Assembly: GCA_016861165.1 (NCBI GenBank)
Contig: BOKV01000017.1
Location: 36,048-100,047, forward strand
Length of the DNA stretch: 64,000 nucleotides
Direction: 5' to 3'
Source: Alphaproteobacteria bacterium
GTDB lineage: Bacteria > Pseudomonadota > Alphaproteobacteria > Rhizobiales > Rhizobiaceae
The notes under the pieces are model-generated. The model saw only the letters and a list, made by a program, of their open reading frames with translations, was not told where the DNA came from and searched no databases. This document shows positions 56,501 to 63,218 of this stretch, piece by piece. The first letter of the stretch is position 1. Each line of letters begins with the position of its first letter. Position numbers and translations under genes: made by a program.

Positions 56501-57263
56501 GGGCATTGTGGGCGCCGGCGATGCCGCCGCGCGACTGCATAAGCTGTAGAGGACCGGCGACGTGCGCACCCGACAGCTGGTCTTCCATCCGCTTGATGTA
56601 GCGGTCGAGCAGCGGCTTGGTGTAGGCATCGAACCCGGTGACGCAAAGCCTCTCGTATTCCCGCACGCGGCCATCCACGTCGTACGAAACCGAAACGGGC
56701 ATTTCCGGATGGCGCTGGCGGAGGAGGGCTTCGGCCCTTCTCTCGTTCTCTGGATTGAGGAACGAGAAGAGGAAGCAGATCGCGACCGCCTCGACTCCAG
56801 CGGCAACAAGTTCGTCGACCGCACGGTTGAAGTCACCTTCGTCCAGCGGCAACGAGACCGATCCGTCGGCCTCCGTCCTCTCGCGCACCCCCTTGCGTAA
56901 CCGGCGCGGGCACAAGAAGCCCGGGGTCACCGGGTCCAGCACATCCTTGTAGACTTGCGACAGGCGCTTGACCGAGCCGATTTCGAGGATGTCGCGGAAG
57001 CCATGCGTCGTGATGAGACCGATGCGCGCTCCCCGGCGTTCGAGCACGGCGTTCGTCGCAACCGTCGTTCCATGGACGAATCGCGCAAGCGACTCCGCCG
57101 GTATGCCCCACCGCGGAAGCTTGTGCTCGAGCAACGCCGATATCGGCGTCGTCAGTTCCGAACGCGACGATGGTATCTTGTCGATGCGCGGCCGGCCGCT
57201 CTCGTCGACCAGGACAACGTCCGTGAAGGTGCCGCCCATGTCAACGCCGATTTGACTTGGCAT
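53547..57263 (-). CDS. Fused hydantoinase/5-oxoprolinase (A and B domains in one polypeptide)
   Basis: About 1238 residues. Residues 1 to about 690 form the A (ATPase) domain, with IGVDMGGTFTDVVLVDESG, LDVGGTSSDIALIT, NAVGAGGGSIAWVDSGGG and EGPAIVEQPDTTTVVEPG. Residues from about 705 form the B domain, beginning FDPVALEVIRHRLDGIANEM and including MMNDPYRGGTHLPDI, HHQDVGGMTPGSIP and VLESAGGGGWGDP. This fusion is the layout of eukaryotic-type 5-oxoprolinase and of some bacterial hydantoinases. It is the first gene of the minus-strand hyu operon; the start at 57263 or a GTG at 57281 are both possible. Substrate unknown. Confidence 0.86.
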   Translation of the reverse strand: MPSQIGVDMGGTFTDVVLVDESGRPRIDKIPSSRSELTTPISALLEHKLPRWGIPAESLARFVHGTTVATNAVLERRGARIGLITTHGFRDILEIGSVKRLSQVYKDVLDPVTPGFLCPRRLRKGVRERTEADGSVSLPLDEGDFNRAVDELVAAGVEAVAICFLFSFLNPENERRAEALLRQRHPEMPVSVSYDVDGRVREYERLCVTGFDAYTKPLLDRYIKRMEDQLSGAHVAGPLQLMQSRGGIAGAHNARRQPVRLFLSGPAAGVVGARAVGREAGFDHIISLDVGGTSSDIALITDGQPILRQDGYVDGYQIRVPMVDVNAVGAGGGSIAWVDSGGGLRVGPRSAGAEPGPACYGKGGTDATVTDASLVLNWLDPSFFAGGSVRLDAARAHRAIEERIAMPLGISVEDAALAVHRVVNAQMAEGIRLVSVRRGIDPRSFVLVGFGGGGPIHATALARDLGINTVVIPAFPGVLSAIGLLSAPVEHSASAPYGATFAQACEGDIVRICFELRARCAAEMAREAIDPSSGKVRYHADVCYVGQSYHLEVEIDPKLDGKIVERAFEAFFARHLEVRGHAMRKPARFVNLRAVHTVPQTGKPISPSWQPELAPLKARRTARFDGKPDRLEAQVLDRAGMRPGYRFEGPAIVEQPDTTTVVEPGWVGEVHSSGALILTRKETGVPGPQVFDPVALEVIRHRLDGIANEMQVTLMQASFSNIVKEGEDCSSAIFTTGGEPISLALAHPIHLSTMIPALGAILDDFPPETMVEGDLYMMNDPYRGGTHLPDILIARPAFADGRLVAISVSLTHHQDVGGMTPGSIPPNAIDVFQEGLRIPPLQFCKAGVFDDAVMRLLRGNSRTPDEFMGDVDAQVSACAIGARRVREAAEAYGPNVLLEAFRLLLDRSEEMTRAALRQLPEGTYRAVEFLDNDGVEIDRKVRIEVAVTVCDGNFHIDFTGSASQTRGPVNSTPSSTMAAAYWCIRAITGDSIPTNGGCFRPVSVVLPPATVVNPELPAPVNARAGTVKLLCSAIMSAFGEALPGRIAARSAHIATFLALGGKWPDGTPFVANQAMMGGTGGSPGHDGVEFIETDVTNGRHGGVEVFELATPARIRRYEVRPDGAGAGQFRGGTGAVREIEFLVDDIRLSYRGERHFSQAAGLKGGAPGAPSTAMIHRVDGSREELRSKGVVTVSAGDVLVLESAGGGGWGDPSLRDSAAIAEDVANGKVSCAAERQAQ

Positions 57264-57402
57264 TATACTGGATTCCCCCACTTCCCCGCCCCTTGCCTTG
57301 CCGACGGCGACGAGGAGCAGATCGGGCCGTTATTCCCGCGTGGCACTCCGCTCGGCGTTCGGCCCCGCAAGGCCTGCGCAACGGATCACCGCGATGCACC
57401 CA

Positions 57403-57417
57403 TTTCATATAAAGAAA
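57403..57417. promoter_or_regulatory. Island operator near the fused hydantoinase gene
   Basis: TTTCATATAAAGAAA matches the island palindrome. On the minus strand it reads TTTCTTTATATGAAA, and 13 bases further is GTGATC, a poor -35, so this promoter would be weaker or more activator-dependent than the other three. It lies in the 418-base divergent gap 57264-57681, which holds no gene. Confidence 0.5.
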
Positions 57418-57566
57418 CATATTTCATCACCCGAACCATGTCCAGATCCACTCGCCATTCGTTGCGCTGTGTCTCCGGCCGATCCCCGCGTAGCGGCGAC
57501 AGGCGGCGGAACGGGATGCGTGACGGCCCTTTGACGGCCGCCACCCGGTCGCAGGAGCATCTGTCG

Positions 57567-57623
57567 TTTCGTAGAATGATACATGTTTTGGTACTTGACA
57601 CTATCGCTGCTTGCCGATTGAAT
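57567..57623 (+). promoter_or_regulatory. Operator and promoter of the importer/OYE operon
   Basis: The operator TTTCGTAGAATGATA (57567-57581) is followed by 13 bases, TTGACA (57595-57600), a 17-base spacer and TTGAAT as -10. The stretch from operator to -35 is closely similar to that upstream of the first hyuA (40886-40919), including TAGAATGA and TTGACAC. Confidence 0.65.
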
Positions 57624-57681
57624 GGTGCGGGCAAACGGGCGGGGCCGTCGAGGGGCGGACCTGCATGATCGGGAGGCTAAT

Positions 57682-58767
57682 TTGACGATACACTTCAGGC
57701 GAACCACAGAGCTGTTTCTTGCGCTCCGCAGTGCGGCGGCAAGCACGACCAGAATCCTCACGCTGGCGGTTGCGTTCGGCTCGGCCGCGGCCGTGGCGCA
57801 GGCGCAGGATTTGATGCCGCTGCGAGTCCAGATATATCCGGGCGCCTACACATCGACCACGGTCCACGTCGCCGACGAACTCGGCTTTTTCACCAAGAAT
57901 GGCCTCAAGGTCGAGAAGATTCCTGCCCAATCATCCTCGGCTTCCATCGCAGCGCTGATTGGCGGCAGCATCGATGTCGTCGAGAGCGGTGCGGATTTTG
58001 TGCTCGCCAACATCGACAAGGGCGTCGACATCAAGTTCGTCAGCGCCAATGAGGTAAAAAACTACGCAACGGTGATCGCGTCAACCAAGCTGGAGCTGCC
58101 CAATGTGTCGAAGGGCTATCCGGATATGATGCAGGACTTCAAAGGCAAGCGCATCGGCGTCAACGCGATCGGGTCGACGCTCTATCTGGTCGCGCAGATG
58201 GCGTTGAAGGATGCCGGCATGTCCGACGCCGACGTGGAGTTCGTGGCCACCGGAACAGGTGCCAACACTTTCGCGGCGTGGCAAGCCGGCTCGGTTGACG
58301 TCCAGTTCACCTTCGCTCCGGTGCCCGAGTTGCTGGAAGCCACCGGCTTGGCCAAACCGGTCATGGTGCTTGGAATCAACGGGCCTGAAATCGTTCGGTT
58401 TCAGGGTCTGTACAGCGGCTGGGTCGCCCGCAGCGATTTCATCGAGTCCAACAAGTCCGCCATCGACGCCTTCATCAAGTCCATTCAAGACGCCCACCAG
58501 TGGATCCGCGATCCCGCCAACCATGACGAACTCGTCAAGCTGGCCGAGAAATACTCGCCGGTTAGCGGACTTTCGGATGAGGAGAACTTCAAGGTCCTTA
58601 CGAAGGTCATTGAAAACTACGATCAATTCTGGGGCTCGCAGATCAGTGAAGAGGCAATCGATCTCTGGAATGATTACTCGCTTCGCGCCAATCTGATCAA
58701 AAGGCGTGTGCCATTCGACGACGTGGTCTATTCCGGAGCTCCGCGGTGCACGACCGAGTGTCAGTAG
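57682..58767 (+). CDS. TauA/NMT1-like ABC transporter substrate-binding protein
   Basis: A 361-residue binding protein. The N-terminal leader has a basic stretch and a hydrophobic core (ILTLAVAFGSAAAVAQA), then LRVQIYPGAYTSTTVHVADE and GGSIDVVESGADFVLANI. It is a paralogue of the protein at 46112-47146 and ends with the same C-terminal pattern (CTTEC). The start is TTG with GGGAGG at 5-base spacing, the best ribosome site in the region. It is the first gene of the operon with the ATPase, permease and OYE homologue. Confidence 0.86.
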   Translation: MTIHFRRTTELFLALRSAAASTTRILTLAVAFGSAAAVAQAQDLMPLRVQIYPGAYTSTTVHVADELGFFTKNGLKVEKIPAQSSSASIAALIGGSIDVVESGADFVLANIDKGVDIKFVSANEVKNYATVIASTKLELPNVSKGYPDMMQDFKGKRIGVNAIGSTLYLVAQMALKDAGMSDADVEFVATGTGANTFAAWQAGSVDVQFTFAPVPELLEATGLAKPVMVLGINGPEIVRFQGLYSGWVARSDFIESNKSAIDAFIKSIQDAHQWIRDPANHDELVKLAEKYSPVSGLSDEENFKVLTKVIENYDQFWGSQISEEAIDLWNDYSLRANLIKRRVPFDDVVYSGAPRCTTECQ

Positions 58768-59567
58768 ACGTCGAGCCGCACCCGGCCGACGCAAAGTCTA
58801 GCCAAGCGGGCAGCGCCGAGGCCGGCATCCGTATTGCCGGCCTCAGCCACAATTACTGGCAGCAGGGCAAGCCGATTCTTGCGGTCAAGGACATCGACCT
58901 CGACATTCCGGCGCACACCTTCGTTTCGATCGTCGGCGCCAGCGGCTGCGGAAAGACCACGCTTCTGGACATACTTTCCGGTCTCGTCACGCCGCAGTCC
59001 GGCCTCGTCACGGTGGGCGGCGAATCCCCCCAGGCCGGACGCAAGGATTGCGCGCGAATGTTTGCCCGCGATGCGCTCCTGCCGTGGCGAACCGCGGCCA
59101 AGAATATTGATTTCGCGCTCGCGACCCGTCTAGCCGATCGGGCGCAGAGGGCGGAACGCATAGGTGAGCTGCTGAAGGCAGTCGGACTTGACGGCTTCCA
59201 GAACGCCTATCCGCGTCAGCTTTCGCAGGGCATGCGCCAGCGAGTCGCCCTTGCGCGCAGTTTCGCACTCCGCAGCGAGTTCGTCTTTCTCGACGAACCA
59301 TTTGGCGCCCTTGATGCACTCACCAAGGTGGCCCTCCAAGATCTTCTGCTCAAGCTATGGGAGGAAATCCGTTCGACCGTAGTACTCGTCACGCATGACC
59401 TAGCGGAGGCGGTGGCGTTGTCGGACCGGGTCATCGTAATGTCTTCGCGTCCGGGCACTATCGTCGCCGACATCGACATTGACCTCAGGCGACCGCGCGA
59501 CGTGAAGGCGCTGCAATCGGTGGCTCGCTTCCATGAACTGGTCGCAGAATTGTGGGGTCGGCTATGA
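58746..59567 (+). CDS. ABC transporter ATP-binding protein (TauB/SsuB-like)
   Basis: A 273-residue ATPase of the nitrate/sulfonate/taurine importer class. It has Walker A GASGCGKTT, an ARDALLPWRTAAKNI loop typical of the class, signature LSQGMRQRVALARS, Walker B FVFLDEPFGALDA and H-loop VTHDLAEAVAL. The likely start is GTG at 58746, overlapping the binding-protein gene by 22 bases with a GGAG site; a GTG four codons later is possible. Confidence 0.88.
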   Translation: MHDRVSVDVEPHPADAKSSQAGSAEAGIRIAGLSHNYWQQGKPILAVKDIDLDIPAHTFVSIVGASGCGKTTLLDILSGLVTPQSGLVTVGGESPQAGRKDCARMFARDALLPWRTAAKNIDFALATRLADRAQRAERIGELLKAVGLDGFQNAYPRQLSQGMRQRVALARSFALRSEFVFLDEPFGALDALTKVALQDLLLKLWEEIRSTVVLVTHDLAEAVALSDRVIVMSSRPGTIVADIDIDLRRPRDVKALQSVARFHELVAELWGRL

Positions 59568-60469
59568 GTGTCGGAACCGCCGGGCTGCATGCCGCTGCAA
59601 GTTCAATTACGCCCGAATCTGTCGATCGCAAAGCTGGACGGCAAGATGTGATGACCGAAAAAGCGCTCCGCAATCCGACCTCACCGGGCTTTCAGGCGCC
59701 AAAGTCGGCCTGGAGTGGCCGTTTGGCGCTACTAGCGGGCCAGATCGGCCTTCTCGCGGCGATCATGGGCATCTGGGAGTGGGCCGCGGTGGCCGAGATA
59801 GTGCCAAGGGCATTTATCGGGCAGCCGAGCGTCTTTATCCCAGCCTTCTTCAGCGGACTGCTGAACGGTACCTATTTTTCAGCCACGCTGATCACGATGC
59901 AGGCGGTCCTCACGGCATTCTGCATTGGCAGTTTCCTCGCCCTGTTCACCGCACTGGTTATGACGGCCGCCCCGCCGGTGGAGCGATTGCTGTCGCCTTT
60001 TATCGATGCGCTCAACGCACTGCCGCGCGTTGCGCTCATTCCGCTCTTCATCATCTGGTTCGGCCTCGGGATCACACAGAAAGTCGTCTCCGGCGTCTCC
60101 ATCATGTATTTCGTCCTGCTTTCGGCGACTCTGGCGGGCGCCAAGTCGGTCGACCCGGACCATTTGCTTCTCGCCAGGAGCCTCGGAATTCCGCGATGGC
60201 AGGTGTTCCTGCAAATCGTCGTTCCGTCGGCAATTCCATCGATCTTCGCCGGGATGAAACTCGGCATGATCTATACGGTGTTGGGTGTCATAACCGCCGA
60301 ACTCATCGCCGGAGGCAGAGGGTTGGGAACGCTGGTCAGCTACTACTCGAACACGTTTGATACCAACGGCGTCTTTGCAGTCCTTATCCTGCTCATCATC
60401 CTGACCAGTTGTCTCGCCGGGCTGATGAACGCGGTGGAGAAACGTATCGGCAGGTGGCGGCTCGCCTAG
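59564..60469 (+). CDS. ABC transporter permease (TauC/SsuC-like)
   Basis: A 301-residue permease with six hydrophobic segments and the BPD inner-membrane signature in the loop LLLARSLGIPRWQVFLQIVV. Its ATG overlaps the ATPase stop (ATGA). It probably serves both paralogous binding proteins of the island, because no second permease is present. Confidence 0.88.
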   Translation: MSVGTAGLHAAASSITPESVDRKAGRQDVMTEKALRNPTSPGFQAPKSAWSGRLALLAGQIGLLAAIMGIWEWAAVAEIVPRAFIGQPSVFIPAFFSGLLNGTYFSATLITMQAVLTAFCIGSFLALFTALVMTAAPPVERLLSPFIDALNALPRVALIPLFIIWFGLGITQKVVSGVSIMYFVLLSATLAGAKSVDPDHLLLARSLGIPRWQVFLQIVVPSAIPSIFAGMKLGMIYTVLGVITAELIAGGRGLGTLVSYYSNTFDTNGVFAVLILLIILTSCLAGLMNAVEKRIGRWRLA

Positions 60470-60548
60470 TGCAAATGCCGGCAAATACGATCATCGGACT
60501 CTCGTCAGCCGGCGCTGGATATCGTTCCTCAAAGGCCGGGAGTCGACG

Positions 60549-61655
60549 TTGAAAACACGCCTCTTCGAACCGATCCAGCTTGGCGGCGTCACTCTGGCCA
60601 ATCGTATCGTAGTGTCGCCCATGTGCCAGTACAGCGCGGTCGACGGCGTCATGGGAGCTTGGCACCGGCAGCATCTTGGCAGTCTTGCCGTGTCCGGAGC
60701 CGCGGCAGTCGTCATCGAGGCTACGGCCGTCACGCCGCAGGGACGAATCACGAGGGGTTGTACTGGACTTTACGCCGATACACAGGAAAATCGACTGCGC
60801 GAGATCATTTCGGACATCCGAACCTATTCGAGCACCATCCTCGGCATCCAACTCGGCCACACCGGTCGACGCGGGTCGATTCATCGGCCGTGGGATTACA
60901 ACTTTGAGCCCCTGTGGCCTGACGAGGGCGGTTGGAGAACAGTCGCACCGTCACCGCTGCCCTTCCGTGAAGGCTGGCCGATGCCCGAAGTGCTGAGCGA
61001 GGCCGGGATGGCAGACATTCTGCATGCCTTTGAAGATTCAACGAGGCGTGCGGCACGCCTCGACCTGGGCTTGATCGAACTGCACGGGGCTCACGGTTAT
61101 CTGATGCACCAGTTTCTCTCGCCCTTGTCCAACCAGCGCTCCGATGCCTACGGCGGGACCATCGACAATCGCATGCGATTTCCGCTGTCGATCGTGAAGG
61201 CCGTACGGGGTGTTTGGCCGTCCGAACGAGCGCTTGGCGTGCGTATCAGCGCCACGGACTGGCTTGACGGCGGCTGGAACGTTAACGACTCGATCGTGTT
61301 CACCCGAGAGCTTGAAAAGGTCGGGGTCGACTATGTCTGCGTTTCCAGCGGCGGAATGGGTGGCCTTAGCACAGCACTCACAAGTGAGCACCTGCGGCTG
61401 GCGGAACAGATAAGGGGCGGAACCTCCGTGGCCATCTGCGGCGTGGGACACATTTACAGACCACAGCAAGCGGAAGATGCACTGTCCGCGGGACAGGCGG
61501 ACTTCGTCGCGCTTGGACGCGCATTTCTCGACAATCCCCGCTGGGCCCTGCACGCCGCGGTCGCACTGCGTGAGACGCCGCCTTTCCCGGAACAATACGC
61601 ACTAGCTGCGCCAGACAAGTGGCGCGGATACGCCGTCTTGCACGATTTATCCTAG
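60549..61655 (+). CDS. Old Yellow Enzyme family NADH:flavin oxidoreductase (YqjM/XenA-like)
   Basis: A 368-residue FMN-dependent ene-reductase. It shows VSPMCQYSAVDG, with the Cys and Tyr characteristic of the YqjM/XenA subclass. It also has LGHTGRRGS, the substrate-binding His pair in LHGAHGYLMHQFLSP, SNQRSDAYGG and the C-terminal phosphate-binding CGVGH / DFVALGRAFL. It reduces activated C=C bonds next to a carbonyl. The start is TTG with GGGAG at 7-base spacing. It follows the permease by 79 bases and is probably the last gene of that operon, suggesting that the imported compound or an intermediate is an unsaturated carbonyl or imide. Confidence 0.87.
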   Translation: MKTRLFEPIQLGGVTLANRIVVSPMCQYSAVDGVMGAWHRQHLGSLAVSGAAAVVIEATAVTPQGRITRGCTGLYADTQENRLREIISDIRTYSSTILGIQLGHTGRRGSIHRPWDYNFEPLWPDEGGWRTVAPSPLPFREGWPMPEVLSEAGMADILHAFEDSTRRAARLDLGLIELHGAHGYLMHQFLSPLSNQRSDAYGGTIDNRMRFPLSIVKAVRGVWPSERALGVRISATDWLDGGWNVNDSIVFTRELEKVGVDYVCVSSGGMGGLSTALTSEHLRLAEQIRGGTSVAICGVGHIYRPQQAEDALSAGQADFVALGRAFLDNPRWALHAAVALRETPPFPEQYALAAPDKWRGYAVLHDLS

Positions 61656-61754
61656 CCGCCTGCCATTCTGAACGGTCCGCACCTTTGCTGGGCATGTCAC
61701 GCAAGAAGCACAACGTGTCTCACGCCAGCGAACCACAAACGTCTACCCTGTTCT

Positions 61755-61772
61755 TTCCCTGTAAACAGGGAA
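61755..61772. repeat. Short palindrome near the right island border
   Basis: TTCCCTGT-AA-ACAGGGAA is an 18-bp inverted repeat, followed by a further AGGGA, about 30 bases before the right tRNA-derived repeat. Similar CCCTGT/ACAGGG sequences often lie near tRNA-linked insertions in rhizobia as I recall. It may be part of the former attachment or excision region. Confidence 0.35.
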
Positions 61773-61803
61773 TTCAGGGATAGGTTCGCCCAGGACTGTG
61801 CGG

Positions 61804-61814
61804 CGTACCACCCA
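61804..61814 (+). repeat. Putative attachment-site repeat, right copy
   Basis: CGTACCACCCA is identical to the tRNA-His 3' junction at 36868-36878. It lies between the last island gene and the first core gene, in the same orientation. Confidence 0.55.
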
Positions 61815-61843
61815 TTTTTCGAGACGACCTGGCGAACGGCCGC

Positions 61844-62068
61844 TCAGCGGCGGGCGAACCGCGTACCGAGTATGGCGCCGGCGGCCATGCCGACCAGGAT
61901 GCCGCCGAGCATCCAGTAGGCGACGACGTAGCCGGAATAGCCTTCGAAGCCGGATGTTCCGGCAAGCGTGATCCAGCCAAGCCCGCCGCCAAGCCCGGCA
62001 ACGCCGCCGGCGACCGCGCCGAGCAGCCAGCCGAGCAGGCCGAACCCCAATACCCTGCCCGCCGACAT
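61844..62068 (-). CDS. Small glycine-rich membrane protein
   Basis: A 74-residue protein with two long hydrophobic, glycine-rich segments (about 6-35 and 46-68) and a basic C-terminal end (RFARR). The start has GGAGG at 10-base spacing. The sequence resembles small membrane proteins of unknown function with Gly-zipper-like spacing (GLLGWLLGAVAGGVAGLGGG). It lies just outside the island. No function can be given. Confidence 0.6.
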   Translation of the reverse strand: MSAGRVLGFGLLGWLLGAVAGGVAGLGGGLGWITLAGTSGFEGYSGYVVAYWMLGGILVGMAAGAILGTRFARR

Positions 62069-62242
62069 CGCGCTTCATCCTCCGTTCGGGCCCGGCCGCG
62101 GCCCCGTTCAGGCCCGGTCGCGGCGCCATCATTGTGCCTGATCGGGACCGCGCCGGATAGAGCAAACCCAATCCAGATGAATCGGAAATCTTGCTCTATC
62201 CATTTGTTTTGTCGCATCATCTTGTCCGCCTCGCGTTGCCGC

Positions 62243-62620
62243 TCAGCGGGGCGAGGCTCCAGCGCCGTCGTCGCCCGCCTGCGCCGCGCTCCCGGCGTCG
62301 CCGGAGACCAGCGCCGGCTCGCCCGCCGGCGCCCCGCCGCCGGTGCCGCCGACCTCGTCGCCTGCCTCCTCGCGCGCGGCCGGGGCGGTGCCGTCATAGA
62401 GCGGCCGCCGCTCGCCGAGCGCCTCCAGCAGCGCCGGATAGAGCACCGGCTTGAGCACTTCGTCGAAGACGTCGCGGAAGGCATAGAAACAGGGCGGATG
62501 GTCCTCGTAGAGACCGCTCGACAGACCCGTGCGCGCCCGCCGGTTGCCGGCGCAATAGCCGCGCCGCCGGCAGCGACCGAGCTCGCAATAGCGATGAAAG
62601 CCACAGGCGGTGAACATCAT
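62243..62620 (-). CDS. Cys-rich hypothetical protein
   Basis: A 125-residue open frame. The N-terminal part MFTACGFHRYCELGRC followed by RRRGYC has four closely spaced Cys and several Arg, suggesting a metal-binding or structural motif. The middle (FRDVFDEVLKPVLYPALLEA) looks helical and conserved, and the tail is low-complexity Gly/Ala. No ribosome site is visible before the ATG, and an in-frame stop upstream excludes a longer form. It is probably real by composition, but function is unknown. Confidence 0.5.
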   Translation of the reverse strand: MMFTACGFHRYCELGRCRRRGYCAGNRRARTGLSSGLYEDHPPCFYAFRDVFDEVLKPVLYPALLEALGERRPLYDGTAPAAREEAGDEVGGTGGGAPAGEPALVSGDAGSAAQAGDDGAGASPR

Positions 62621-62762
62621 GGTGGCGGCGATGATGGTGCGGTGGCTTTCGATGCGGGCGCCGCTTGCGCCAGATCAATTGCGCCACGGCGCGGCCATGG
62701 CAACATTTACGTTACAAATTGACCGCCCGCCGGTTTCTCCGGCGCCTTGGAGTGACCATCCC

Positions 62763-63137
62763 ATGACCGCAACCACACGTCGCGCCGGCCGGCTCGCCGG
62801 CCTTGCCGTCGCCCTCTTCGTGGCGTTCTCGCCCGCCACCGCGCTGGCGCAGTATTTCGGCGCCATCGCCTATTCGGCCTATTCCGGGCGGTGGGGCTAT
62901 TCCTACGACTATCTAAGCCGCTACGAGGCCGAGCAACGCGCGCTTGCCGAGTGCGGCGGCGGCTGCCAGATCGCCGTCTGGTTCTCCAATGGCTGCGGCG
63001 CGCTGGCGGTCGGGCCCGACGGCTGGGGCAGCGGCTGGGCCTACAGCCGCGCCCAGGCGGAAGCCAACGCGCTCTCGGCCTGCCGCAGCTACAGCTATGG
63101 CTGCCGCATCCAGGCCTGGGCCTGCACGACGCGATAG
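62763..63137 (+). CDS. DUF4189-type secreted protein
   Basis: A 124-residue protein with a signal peptide (LAGLAVALFVAFSPATALAQ). The mature domain has YFGAIAYSAYSGRWGYSYDY, A-E-QRALAECGGGCQIAVWF and NGCGALAV, ending SYGCRIQAWACTTR. The paired cysteines and GAIAYS start match the DUF4189 family of small secreted proteins of unknown role. The ATG at 62763 directly precedes the signal sequence. Confidence 0.75.
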   Translation: MTATTRRAGRLAGLAVALFVAFSPATALAQYFGAIAYSAYSGRWGYSYDYLSRYEAEQRALAECGGGCQIAVWFSNGCGALAVGPDGWGSGWAYSRAQAEANALSACRSYSYGCRIQAWACTTR

Positions 63138-63218
63138 GCCTGCGCCCGCCGCCGGGCGGCGGCCCGCTTTGGCAAACGTCGCGAATCGGGCAAGCATGAC
63201 CGCTCTGGAGGCCTGCCC

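Larger units (their letters stand above)
36868..61814. mobile_element. Putative genomic island inserted at tRNA-His
   Basis: The island contains catabolic genes that are visibly less GC-rich and more mixed in codon use than the flanks. It begins at the tRNA-His 3' end and stops where GC-rich core genes resume at 61844. An 11-bp direct repeat, CGTACCACCCA, occurs at 36868-36878 (tRNA 3' end with CCA) and at 61804-61814, as expected for attL/attR of a tRNA-targeting integrative element. No integrase is present. An IS481 remnant lies at the left end. The boundaries are inferred from the repeat and gene content. Confidence 0.6.

Noticed and set aside
36868..61814. Search for an integrase gene, CRISPR array, phage genes or plasmid-transfer genes in the island
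   Set aside because: None was seen. All real genes inside are catabolic, transport or regulatory, apart from the transposase remnant.
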